From: Aquicoccus porphyridii
GTDB taxonomy: Bacteria; Pseudomonadota; Alphaproteobacteria; Rhodobacterales; Rhodobacteraceae
Reading direction: 5' to 3'
NCBI RefSeq assembly: GCF_008369105.1
Contig: NZ_VINQ01000012.1
Span: forward strand, 1 to 64,000
DNA length: 64,000 nucleotides
The position numbers and the translations under genes were made by a program. This document shows positions 6,486 to 13,863 of this stretch, in pieces; the stretch's first letter is position 1; every line of letters begins with the position of its first letter. The notes beneath the pieces are model-generated. The model saw only the letters and a program-made list of their open reading frames with translations. It was not told where the DNA came from and made no database searches.

Positions 6486-7752
6486 GCGGCACCTCGCCCA
6501 ACGCCTCGTCCACCGCCTTCAGCATCCGGTCGGCATCGTCGCGCGAGAACACCATCGGCGGGCGCATCTTCAGCACGTTGTAATGCACGCCAAGGAAATT
6601 CATCAAAACCCCCTTGTGACGCAGCGCATTGGCCACGTTTTTCGTGAACGCGGTCGCCGGGGTCTTGGCTTCCCGATCCAGCACCAGTTCGGCCCCGAAG
6701 AACAGCCCCGATCCGCGCACATCCCCGATACAGTCATGCCGCGCGGCCAGCTCGCGCAGCCCCTCGCGCGCGTAATCCCCCACGACACGCGCATTCTCCT
6801 GCAACCCTTCCTCGCGGATCACGTCCAGCGTGGCCTGCGCCGCCGCCATGCTCACCGGGTTGCCGCCGAAAGTGTTGAAGTACCGGAACGTGTCGCGAAA
6901 CGCTTCCATCACCTTGCGGCTTGTCACCACCCCGGCGACCGGGTGGCCATTGCCCATCGGCTTGCCCATGGTCACGATGTCGGGCAGGAACCCGGCTTTC
7001 TCGTGGCCCCAGAAATGCGTGCCGAGCCGCCCGAAACCGGGCTGCACCTCGTCGGCGATGATCACCCCGCCCGCCTTTCGCACCGCTTCGATCGCGGGGG
7101 TCAGCCACCCCTCGGGCAGATCGGGAAAGCCCTCGTTGGCAAAGAACGGGCAGATGATCAACGCGGCCAGCCCATGCCCCTTTTCCTCCAGCCGCCGGAT
7201 CGCCGCCTCGACATGCCCGGCCCAGTCCTGCGCCGATACCGGCCGGTAACTGTCGGGCGCCGGCACGAACTCCACGCTGTCCCAGCGGTTCGGCGGCGGG
7301 TTGGTGCAACTCAACTGGCTCACCGCGTCGGTGTTGCCGTGATAGGTGTGATCGGTCGCGATCACCCCCGCATTTCCCGTCACCGCCCGCGCCATGCGCA
7401 GCGCGATATCGTTGGCCTCCGACCCGGTGCAGGTCACCATCATCGACTTCAGCGGATCGGCGAACGTGCCGGTCAGGTCCTCGGCATAATCCACGATCCC
7501 CTCATGCAGGTATCGCGTATGGGTGTTGAGCATCCCGGCCTGCCGACAGATCGCCTCGACCACCTTGGGGTGGCAATGGCCCACATGCGGCACGTTGTTA
7601 TAGCAATCGAGATATTCGCGCCCCTCCACATCCCAAAGCTTGGTGCCCAGCCCCCGCACAAGGTGCACGGGCTCGTCATAGAATGTGGTCATGCGCGGGC
7701 CCAAAAGGCGCTCGCGGCGGTCAAGAAGAGTTTCGCTCACAACTGTATCCAT
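6478..7752 (-). CDS. Class III PLP enzyme, probable phospho-amino-alcohol phospho-lyase (AGXT2L type)
   Basis: This 424-aa fold-type I PLP enzyme has SEAN at 111-114, IADEVQ with PLP-contact D234, and Schiff-base lysine K264 in VTMGKPMGNGHPVA. Segments such as NVPHVGHCHPKVVEA, GDVRGSGLFFGAELV and NVLKMRPPMVF closely resemble vertebrate ETNPPL/PHYKPL, which split O-phosphoethanolamine or 5-phosphohydroxylysine into aldehyde, ammonia and phosphate instead of transaminating. The gene lies between an aldehyde dehydrogenase (16-base overlap) and a kinase (8-base overlap), exactly what such a lyase would need. An ordinary omega-transaminase activity cannot be excluded. Confidence 0.75.
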   Translation of the reverse strand: MDTVVSETLLDRRERLLGPRMTTFYDEPVHLVRGLGTKLWDVEGREYLDCYNNVPHVGHCHPKVVEAICRQAGMLNTHTRYLHEGIVDYAEDLTGTFADPLKSMMVTCTGSEANDIALRMARAVTGNAGVIATDHTYHGNTDAVSQLSCTNPPPNRWDSVEFVPAPDSYRPVSAQDWAGHVEAAIRRLEEKGHGLAALIICPFFANEGFPDLPEGWLTPAIEAVRKAGGVIIADEVQPGFGRLGTHFWGHEKAGFLPDIVTMGKPMGNGHPVAGVVTSRKVMEAFRDTFRYFNTFGGNPVSMAAAQATLDVIREEGLQENARVVGDYAREGLRELAARHDCIGDVRGSGLFFGAELVLDREAKTPATAFTKNVANALRHKGVLMNFLGVHYNVLKMRPPMVFSRDDADRMLKAVDEALGEVPLA

Positions 7753-9221
7753 GCTGTCTTGAGGTCCAGATACTTGTCTATCGCATGAAGCGACTTGTCA
7801 TGGCCATTGCCCGATTGCTTGACGCCGCCCAAGGGCACGGTGTTGTCGGACCCGCCATAGGTGTTCACATGCACGATGCCCGCGCGAATGCCCCGCACCA
7901 TGCGATGCGCCCGGCCGAGGTTCCCGGTCCAGACCCCGGCCGCCAGCCCGTAATCGGTCGCATTGGCCAGCGCGATTGCCTCCTCATCGCCGTCGAACGC
8001 GGTGACGGCCAGCACCGGGCCAAACACTTCCTCTCGGAACACCCGGTTGTCGGGCGCCACCCCGGTCAGAACCGTCGGCTCCATGTAATAGCCCCCCGTG
8101 CTTTCAAGAATGCGCCCACCGCCAAGGGCGATCTCGGCCCCCTGCGCCGTCGCATCGGCCACGAAGCCGAGGTTCCCCTCCAACTGGTCGAGCGAATTGA
8201 TCGCCCCCACCTGGCTGCCAAGGTCGAGCGGATCACCCACCCTGAGCGCCCCGGCATGGCGCGACAGCGCCGCGACGAAGTCGTCATGGATCGAGCGTTC
8301 CACCAGTAGGCGCGACCCGGCCACGCAGACCTGCCCGGAATTGCGGAAAATCCCCATCGCCGAAACCGCCGCCGCCTTTTCAAGGTCCGGCGCATCGGCA
8401 AAGACGACATTGGGGCTCTTCCCGCCCAGTTCGAGGTAAACCCGCTTGAGGTTCGAACGCGCGGAATATTCGAGCAAGCGTCGCCCCGTCGCCCCCGATC
8501 CGGTGAACACCAGCACATCCACATCCATCGACAGCGCCAGCGCCTCACCGGCAACGCTGCCCTGCCCCGTCACCACGTTCAGAACACCATCGGGCAGGCC
8601 CGCCTCCATGCAGTATTCGGCGAGTTTCAACAGCGAGAGCGAGGCCGTCTCGGCCGGTTTCAACACCACCGAATTGCCCGTGGCCAGCGCGGGCGCGAGT
8701 TTCCACGCCCCGATCATCAGCGGGAAGTTCCATGGCACGATCGCACCCACGACGCCCACCGGCTCGCGATGCACGAGACCCAGCACGTCCTCGGCGGTCG
8801 GTGCCACCTCGCCATAGATCTTGTCCACCGCCTCGGCGTAGTAGCGGAACGTGCCCGCCGCCGATCCGGCCTCGGCCTTCAACGCCATGTTGAACTCGGT
8901 GCCGTTGTCGCGCACGCCCAGCACGGTCAATTCCAGCGCGCGTTCCTCGATGATGTCGGCAATGCGGTGCAGCACCCGCTTGCGCTCGGCCGGTGCGGCG
9001 CGCGACCAGCGCCCGTCATCGAACGCCCGCCGCGCCGCCGCGACGGCCCGGTCCACATCCTGCGCGTTCGCCCGCTCTAGCGTGGTGAACGCGGCCCCGT
9101 CGATCGGGGAACATACTTCGAGCGTTTCTCCCGAACCTTCTTGCCACGCTCCGTCGACAAGTAATCTCTGCGGCGGAACATCTGCATTCCGAAGCGCGTC
9201 GATCTTTTCCTGGCTGACCAT
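7737..9221 (-). CDS. NAD(P)-dependent aldehyde dehydrogenase
   Basis: This 494-aa enzyme has the complete ALDH active site: PWNFP with N165, K188 in LKPAET, general base E264 in LELGGKSP, and nucleophile C299 in NSGQVCVAGS. The size and the VDGAWQEGSGETLEV start fit the PuuC/betaine-aldehyde-dehydrogenase-like group acting on amino or short aldehydes. The position just upstream of the phospho-lyase and kinase suggests that it oxidises the aldehyde they release (for example aminoadipate semialdehyde or acetaldehyde). Its first 145 bases overlap the 3' end of tctA in another frame. The start cannot move far downstream, because the conserved N-terminal segment begins by about residue 20. Confidence 0.88.
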   Translation of the reverse strand: MVSQEKIDALRNADVPPQRLLVDGAWQEGSGETLEVCSPIDGAAFTTLERANAQDVDRAVAAARRAFDDGRWSRAAPAERKRVLHRIADIIEERALELTVLGVRDNGTEFNMALKAEAGSAAGTFRYYAEAVDKIYGEVAPTAEDVLGLVHREPVGVVGAIVPWNFPLMIGAWKLAPALATGNSVVLKPAETASLSLLKLAEYCMEAGLPDGVLNVVTGQGSVAGEALALSMDVDVLVFTGSGATGRRLLEYSARSNLKRVYLELGGKSPNVVFADAPDLEKAAAVSAMGIFRNSGQVCVAGSRLLVERSIHDDFVAALSRHAGALRVGDPLDLGSQVGAINSLDQLEGNLGFVADATAQGAEIALGGGRILESTGGYYMEPTVLTGVAPDNRVFREEVFGPVLAVTAFDGDEEAIALANATDYGLAAGVWTGNLGRAHRMVRGIRAGIVHVNTYGGSDNTVPLGGVKQSGNGHDKSLHAIDKYLDLKTAWIQL

Positions 9222-10705
9222 TTGGCCTCCTTCAGTTTGCGGCGCTCAGACAGCACATAGCGAATGTGCAGCGCCAGAACGCCGAGGATCATCAAAAACA
9301 GGATCATCGCGATGGGCCGGTCGATGAAATCAAGCGGCGTCTTCACCCGCGCCATGCCCGCGCGCAGCTTGACCTCCATGATCCCGCCCAGAACCATGCC
9401 AAGAATGATCGGCACGGCAGGCAACGAAAGCCGCTTGAGCACGAAACCGAACACCCCGAAACAGGCCGCGATCAGGCAATCGGTGAACGAGTTGCGCAAG
9501 CTGTAGACGCCCACGAACGACAGTGTCAGGATCGCAACCCCAAGGAACCGGTTGGGGATCTTCACCACCTTGACCAGATGCCCGGTGGCCGACAGCAGGA
9601 AGATCAGCACCAGCACGTTGAGCACCAGAAGCGCAAGGTAAAGCGCCACCACGAAGGGCATGTCATTCTGGAAAAGCTGCGGCCCCGGCACCACGTTATG
9701 CACGTAAAACACCGACAGCATCATCGCGGTCAGCGCCTCGCCCGGAATGCCCAGCGCCAGAAGCGGCACCATGGCGGCGGCAGGCACCGCGTTGTTCGAC
9801 GTCTCCGCCGCAATGAGCCCCTCGCTCGACCCGTGGCCGAAATCCTCGGGGCGTTTGCTGCTGCGTTGCGCATAGGTATAGCTCATGAATTGCGCGGTGA
9901 ACTCGCCCACGCCGGGGATCATCCCCATCACCACCCCGAAACTGCCCGCCACACCGGCCACGCGCGGATGGCGCGAAAGCTCGCGCAGGCCCTGGAACAG
10001 CCCCCCGCGCAGCGGGGTAAGGCGCACCTTTTCATCGTCGCCCTGTAGCAGGTAAAACGCTTGGGAAAGCGCGAACAGCCCCAGCACCACCACGATCAGG
10101 TCCACCCCCGACGAAAGCCAGCTTTGATCGAAGGTATAGCGCTTCGAATACTTGACCGGCTCAAGCCCCACGGTGTTGAGGAATACCCCGAAAAACGCCA
10201 GCGCCGCGGCGATCAACGTCTGCCCGCGATGCGCGATCACCACGAGGATGAGACCCAGAAGCGCGGCAAGGAAAATCTCGCGGCTGCCGAACATCGGCGC
10301 GATCCGGGCCAGCACCGGCGCGAACAGGATCAGGCAGACCACCGAGAACACACCGCCAAAGAACGACGCCGAATAGGCAAGGCTCAGCGCCCGCCGCGCC
10401 TCGCCCCGCGCGGTCATCGGGAACCCGTCATAGGTGGTCAGCGCATTGACCGCCGTGCCGGGCGTGTTGATCAGGATGGCGGGAATCGCGCCGCCATACA
10501 TCGAACTCCCATAGATACCCAGAAGCACGGTCAGCCCGACAATCGGCTCCATGCTGAAGGTCGCGGGCAACAGGATGGCAATCGCCACCGCCGGCCCCAC
10601 CCCCGGGATCGCCCCGATCAGGACACCGCCCACCGATCCGACCAGGAGCGCCAGGACCACGTCCCAGCGCGCCAGGATCTCCGCGGCTGATACCAAAAGC
10701 TCCAT
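9077..10705 (-). CDS. tctA: Tripartite tricarboxylate transporter large permease TctA
   Basis: This 542-aa TctA-family protein has ~11-12 membrane segments, the family motifs IPGVGPAVAIAILLP (residues ~35-49) and MIPGVGEFTAQF (~265), and NTPGTAVNALTTYDGFPM near 80. It forms the inner-membrane channel with TctB (gap 7 bases) and receives substrate from TctC. The last ~48 residues (very Arg/Lys-rich, ending PRSTGPRSPR) are encoded in the overlap with the aldehyde dehydrogenase gene. They look like read-through into foreign coding sequence instead of a conserved tail. The native stop may have been lost, or the reading frame may be shifted near 9220. Confidence 0.9.
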   Translation of the reverse strand: MELLVSAAEILARWDVVLALLVGSVGGVLIGAIPGVGPAVAIAILLPATFSMEPIVGLTVLLGIYGSSMYGGAIPAILINTPGTAVNALTTYDGFPMTARGEARRALSLAYSASFFGGVFSVVCLILFAPVLARIAPMFGSREIFLAALLGLILVVIAHRGQTLIAAALAFFGVFLNTVGLEPVKYSKRYTFDQSWLSSGVDLIVVVLGLFALSQAFYLLQGDDEKVRLTPLRGGLFQGLRELSRHPRVAGVAGSFGVVMGMIPGVGEFTAQFMSYTYAQRSSKRPEDFGHGSSEGLIAAETSNNAVPAAAMVPLLALGIPGEALTAMMLSVFYVHNVVPGPQLFQNDMPFVVALYLALLVLNVLVLIFLLSATGHLVKVVKIPNRFLGVAILTLSFVGVYSLRNSFTDCLIAACFGVFGFVLKRLSLPAVPIILGMVLGGIMEVKLRAGMARVKTPLDFIDRPIAMILFLMILGVLALHIRYVLSERRKLKEAKWSARKRSTRFGMQMFRRRDYLSTERGKKVREKRSKYVPRSTGPRSPR

Positions 10706-10712
10706 GCCCGCC

Positions 10713-11240
10713 TCAGAAATTCAGGATCAGGAACGAGCGCAGCGCGCCCGGCAGATATTCATAGACCGCCCCGCCGGGAATGCGCACCTGCAGGAAGGTC
10801 TTGAACACGATCACCACGGCCACGGCGAACCCCGCCGAAATCCACAGCATCCGCGGGCCGCGATACCCCACCCGCCAGGCCAGCAGCGGCACGAAGATCA
10901 ACGTGCTCGGCAGGTATCCCAGCACCGGCACGACCATCACGTAAGCCAGGAACCACAACACCCATTCAAGCGCGAAAAACCAGATCCGCCATTCCACGAG
11001 GTCGGCATGACGCAACCTCTTGCGCGGCAAGGCCCACAAATGCAGCAGCCCGAACAGAACCATGCCGCCCACCGCCACCGCCGGCCAGAACCGCGGCTGC
11101 GCGAAAAGCTGCGTGCCCTTGGCCCACCGCGTCTCGTTGCCAAGCTGGCTGAGCAGCAGAAGCGACGCGACCACGAAGATGATCGCAAACAGACTCTGCC
11201 CCCGGACCGGTCCCTTGAACCGGCGTTCTTCCTCGGTCAT
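10713..11240 (-). CDS. tctB: Tripartite tricarboxylate transporter small subunit TctB
   Basis: This 175-aa protein has four predicted membrane segments, starting GQSLFAIIFVVASLLLLSQL (residues ~14-33) and including VLWFLAYVMVVPVLGYLPST near 90-110, the usual TctB layout. It sits between tctC and tctA in the standard order. TctB proteins are poorly conserved, so identification rests on topology, size and context. Confidence 0.85.
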   Translation of the reverse strand: MTEEERRFKGPVRGQSLFAIIFVVASLLLLSQLGNETRWAKGTQLFAQPRFWPAVAVGGMVLFGLLHLWALPRKRLRHADLVEWRIWFFALEWVLWFLAYVMVVPVLGYLPSTLIFVPLLAWRVGYRGPRMLWISAGFAVAVVIVFKTFLQVRIPGGAVYEYLPGALRSFLILNF

Positions 11241-11304
11241 TCCGCCGCCTCCCGGCTCGCGCTTACGCGACGGCCGGGCGGATCACCCGCCCGGCCACGT
11301 TCGA

Positions 11305-12246
11305 TCATTCAAGGATGCTTTCGATCCGTCCGACCGTCTCGATATCCTGCGCGACCCGCGCCGCGCTCTCTTCCGGCCCCTGCCAATAGACCAGTGCACC
11401 GGTCTCCTTGGCCACGGCCTGCGCCCGGTCGCTCATCGCGGTTTTCTGGGCGACGGCGATGATCTTCTCGCGCACGTCCTGCGGCGTGTCCTTGTGCACG
11501 AAAAGCCCGTTCCACAGCGCGATGTCGAGCGTTTCATCGACCTCGCCCGCCGTCGGCGCATCGGGCACCAGCGGGATGCGCTCATCGGTGATCGACACCA
11601 GCACCTTGATATCGTCAAGGCACGGCAGGATGAGTTGCAGCGTGGTGTTGATCACATCCGCATCTCCGCTCGCCAGCGTGTTGCAATCGAGCGCATCAAA
11701 CGCCGCGTCGCTGCCCCATTCGAAATCCATGTTCGCGGCCAGCGCCTTGGTCACCTGCGTCGGCGTCAGAACATCGCCGAAATGGCCCAGCGCCACGTCG
11801 TTCTCGCTCGCATGCGCGGCCAGTTCCTCCATCGTTGAATAGGGCGCATCGGCCGACGTGGCGATCACGAACGGATAGGTCAGGAAAATCCCCAGCGGGT
11901 CGAATTGCGCGGGCGTCAGGTCGTCGATCCCGATCTGGTGACCAACCACCGGCACCCCGATCACGAAAGACCCGATCGTGTAACCATCGGCAGGCGCATT
12001 CGCGACCTCGATCGCACCGGGAAATGGCCCGCCACCGCCGCCGGGCTTGTTCACCACGGCCGCGGCCACGCCATATTCAGCCTGGAAATCCTCGGCGATC
12101 ATCCGCGTGAGCACGTCTTCAAGGTCGCCCGGCGGCCACGGCACGACAAAGCTCACCGGTTTTTCGGGATAATCCGCCAGCGCGGCCCCGCCCATTGCGG
12201 CCATGGCAAGCGCAAGCGTCCCGCCCAGAATGTTGCGTGTCATCAT
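11305..12246 (-). CDS. tctC: Periplasmic substrate-binding protein TctC (Bug family)
   Basis: This 313-aa protein has an N-terminal signal peptide (MMTRNILGGTLALAMAAMGGAALA) and the Bug/TctC pattern YPEKPVSFVVPWPPG, VVNKPGGGGGPF and DGYTIGSF. Where relatives usually read PWPAGGGTD, this protein has PWPPGDLED (residues ~36-44), so the ligand pocket may differ. A Cys pair (DALDCNTLAS and LILPCLDD) could form a disulphide. It is the first gene of the minus-strand operon, with its promoter in the region shared with the IclR gene. The ligand is inferred to be the amino alcohol or related compound processed by the downstream enzymes. Confidence 0.88.
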   Translation of the reverse strand: MMTRNILGGTLALAMAAMGGAALADYPEKPVSFVVPWPPGDLEDVLTRMIAEDFQAEYGVAAAVVNKPGGGGGPFPGAIEVANAPADGYTIGSFVIGVPVVGHQIGIDDLTPAQFDPLGIFLTYPFVIATSADAPYSTMEELAAHASENDVALGHFGDVLTPTQVTKALAANMDFEWGSDAAFDALDCNTLASGDADVINTTLQLILPCLDDIKVLVSITDERIPLVPDAPTAGEVDETLDIALWNGLFVHKDTPQDVREKIIAVAQKTAMSDRAQAVAKETGALVYWQGPEESAARVAQDIETVGRIESILE

Positions 12247-12278
12247 CAGAATATCTCCCTGTGTTTCGAACTTTATAT

Positions 12279-12297
12279 CGGTTCATTATTCAAACCG
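12279..12297. promoter_or_regulatory. Imperfect dyad CGGTT-N9-AACCG upstream of tctC
   Basis: A 5-bp-arm inverted repeat lies 32 bases upstream of the tctC start. IclR-family regulators bind AT-rich dyads of about this size, so this is a candidate operator for the divergent IclR protein. Confidence 0.35.
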
Positions 12298-12313
12298 TTG
12301 GTTCTAAAATAGA

Positions 12314-12340
12314 TTGACAGACCGCGCCCGAGTCTGTCAA
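12314..12340. promoter_or_regulatory. Perfect inverted repeat TTGACAGAC-N9-GTCTGTCAA in the divergent promoter
   Basis: The 9-bp arms are perfect and each begins with a consensus -35 hexamer TTGACA, one on each strand. It sits in the middle of the 167-base spacer between tctC and the IclR gene. Good -10 boxes at the right spacing are not obvious, so it may be an operator as much as paired -35 elements. Confidence 0.55.
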
Positions 12341-12413
12341 CACTTTTAACAAGTGAACAGAAATCGCTGCCTCCAGGCAACCGAAAACAACTGCGAAAGA
12401 CACGCCGACACCG

Positions 12414-13193
12414 ATGGGAACCGTCGCCAAAGCCTTGTCCCTGCTGGACCTTTTCAATCGCTCGCGCAGCACCATCGGGCTGAGCGAACTGGCCCGCCTG
12501 TCCGGGCTGAACAAGGCGACGGTGCACCGGCTGCTCACCGAATTGCAGACGCAGGGATTCGTCGAACAAACCGGATCGGCGCGCGAATACCGCCTCGGTC
12601 CCGCCTTCCTGCGCCTCGCCGCCCTGCGCGAGGCCGCCGTCCCGATGCGCGATCTGGCCCAGACGGTGCTGGCCGATCTCAGTGCCGCAACGCATGAGAC
12701 AACCCATGTCTCGCTCAAACAGGGCGACACGCTCGTCACGCTCACCTATGCCTATGCGCCGCTCCATGGCACCCGCGTCACGATGGAAGACGCCGCGCGC
12801 CTGACCTTTCACAACACGGCCTCGGGCCTTGCGGTGCTGGCCTTTTCACCGCCCGATTTCACCGACGCGATGCTCGCCCCCCCGCTGGAAAGGCGCACCT
12901 CGCTCACCGTCACCGACCCGGCCAAGATCCGCGCCACGCTGGCCCATGTGCGCGAAACCGGCATGTCGCAATGCATCGGCGGGTTCGAGGATGACGTTCA
13001 TTCCCACGCCATGCCCCTTTTTGACTCCGAAACCCGGGTGATCGGCGCCATCGCCGTCGCCGCCCCCTCGGCCCGCATGACACCCGAGCATCGGACCCTG
13101 ATCCGCCGCGCCCTGCGCCATCACGGGCTGCGGCTCACCCGCCTGATGGGCGGCTTTCTGCCCGACGGTTTCCAACGCGAGGAGGCAGCATGA
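12414..13193 (+). CDS. IclR-family transcriptional regulator
   Basis: This 259-aa protein has an N-terminal winged HTH (GTVAKALSLLDLF..GLSELARLSGLNKATVHRLL, residues 2-42) and a C-terminal IclR effector domain with GLAVLAFSP near 140 and the C-terminal SHAMPLFD..VIGAIAVAAPSARMTPE. IclR proteins are dimeric or tetrameric repressors or activators of catabolic operons that respond to small carboxylates. Divergent placement relative to tctC and a 4-base overlap (ATGA) with the downstream HAD gene suggest that it controls both arms of the locus. Confidence 0.9.
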   Translation: MGTVAKALSLLDLFNRSRSTIGLSELARLSGLNKATVHRLLTELQTQGFVEQTGSAREYRLGPAFLRLAALREAAVPMRDLAQTVLADLSAATHETTHVSLKQGDTLVTLTYAYAPLHGTRVTMEDAARLTFHNTASGLAVLAFSPPDFTDAMLAPPLERRTSLTVTDPAKIRATLAHVRETGMSQCIGGFEDDVHSHAMPLFDSETRVIGAIAVAAPSARMTPEHRTLIRRALRHHGLRLTRLMGGFLPDGFQREEAA

Positions 13194-13852
13194 CCGACAC
13201 CCCCACCGACCGTGCCCTGATCCTCGATTTCGGCGGGGTGATCTCGCGCACGCTCTTTGAAACCCATGATCTGACCGAACGCGCCCTCGGCCTCGGCCCC
13301 GGCACGCTCACATGGTTCGGCCCGTTCCATCCCGAAAGCGACGGGCTCTGGCAGGCGATGCAGGCCGGGCGCATCTCGGAACGCGACTACTGGACGGAAC
13401 GCACCCGCGAAGTCGGCGCCCTCGTCGGCGAACACTGGAGCGAGATGCAACAATTCGTCCGCGCCGCCCGTGGCGCCGATCCCGACGCGGTGATCCGCCC
13501 CGAATTTCGCGAAACGCTCGCCATCTGCAAGGCGGCGGGCATCCGTCTCGCCATTCTCTCCAACGAGCTTGACCTCTTCTACGGTGCCGATTTCCGCGAG
13601 AAGCTGCCCTTTCTCGCGGATTTCGAAATCATCGTCGACGCCACCCATACCGGCATCCTCAAACCCGACCCGCGCGCCTACAGCGCCGTGCTCGACGCGC
13701 TCGCCCTGCCCGCCGCGAACTGCGTGTTTGTCGATGACCAGAAACGCAACATCGCGGGCGCACGCGAGATCGGGCTGCAAACGGTCCATTTCGACGTCGC
13801 CCGCCCGGGCCCCAGCTATGCCGAGGCGCTCCGCCTTCTCGGCCTGCAATGA
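13190..13852 (+). CDS. HAD-IA family hydrolase
   Basis: This 220-aa HAD protein has motif I LILDFGGVIS (nucleophile D13; Gly at the +2 position, as in YihX-type members), motif II AILSNE, the lysine in GILKPDPRAY and motif IV VFVDDQKRNIAGA. An alpha-helical cap lies between motif I and II. It overlaps the IclR gene by 4 bases and is followed 11 bases later by an aminotransferase, so it belongs to the same transcription unit. A phosphatase or dehalogenase-type reaction is possible; the substrate is unknown. Confidence 0.8.
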   Translation: MTDTPTDRALILDFGGVISRTLFETHDLTERALGLGPGTLTWFGPFHPESDGLWQAMQAGRISERDYWTERTREVGALVGEHWSEMQQFVRAARGADPDAVIRPEFRETLAICKAAGIRLAILSNELDLFYGADFREKLPFLADFEIIVDATHTGILKPDPRAYSAVLDALALPAANCVFVDDQKRNIAGAREIGLQTVHFDVARPGPSYAEALRLLGLQ

Positions 13853-13863
13853 AAGGATAAGAC

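Noticed and set aside
3441-6647. Plus-strand open frame of over 1,000 codons
   Set aside because: It is antisense to recO, the UPF0261 gene and the kinase, whose proteins are recognisable families. Such long shadows are expected in high-GC DNA, and its sequence is Arg/His/Pro-rich with no domain.
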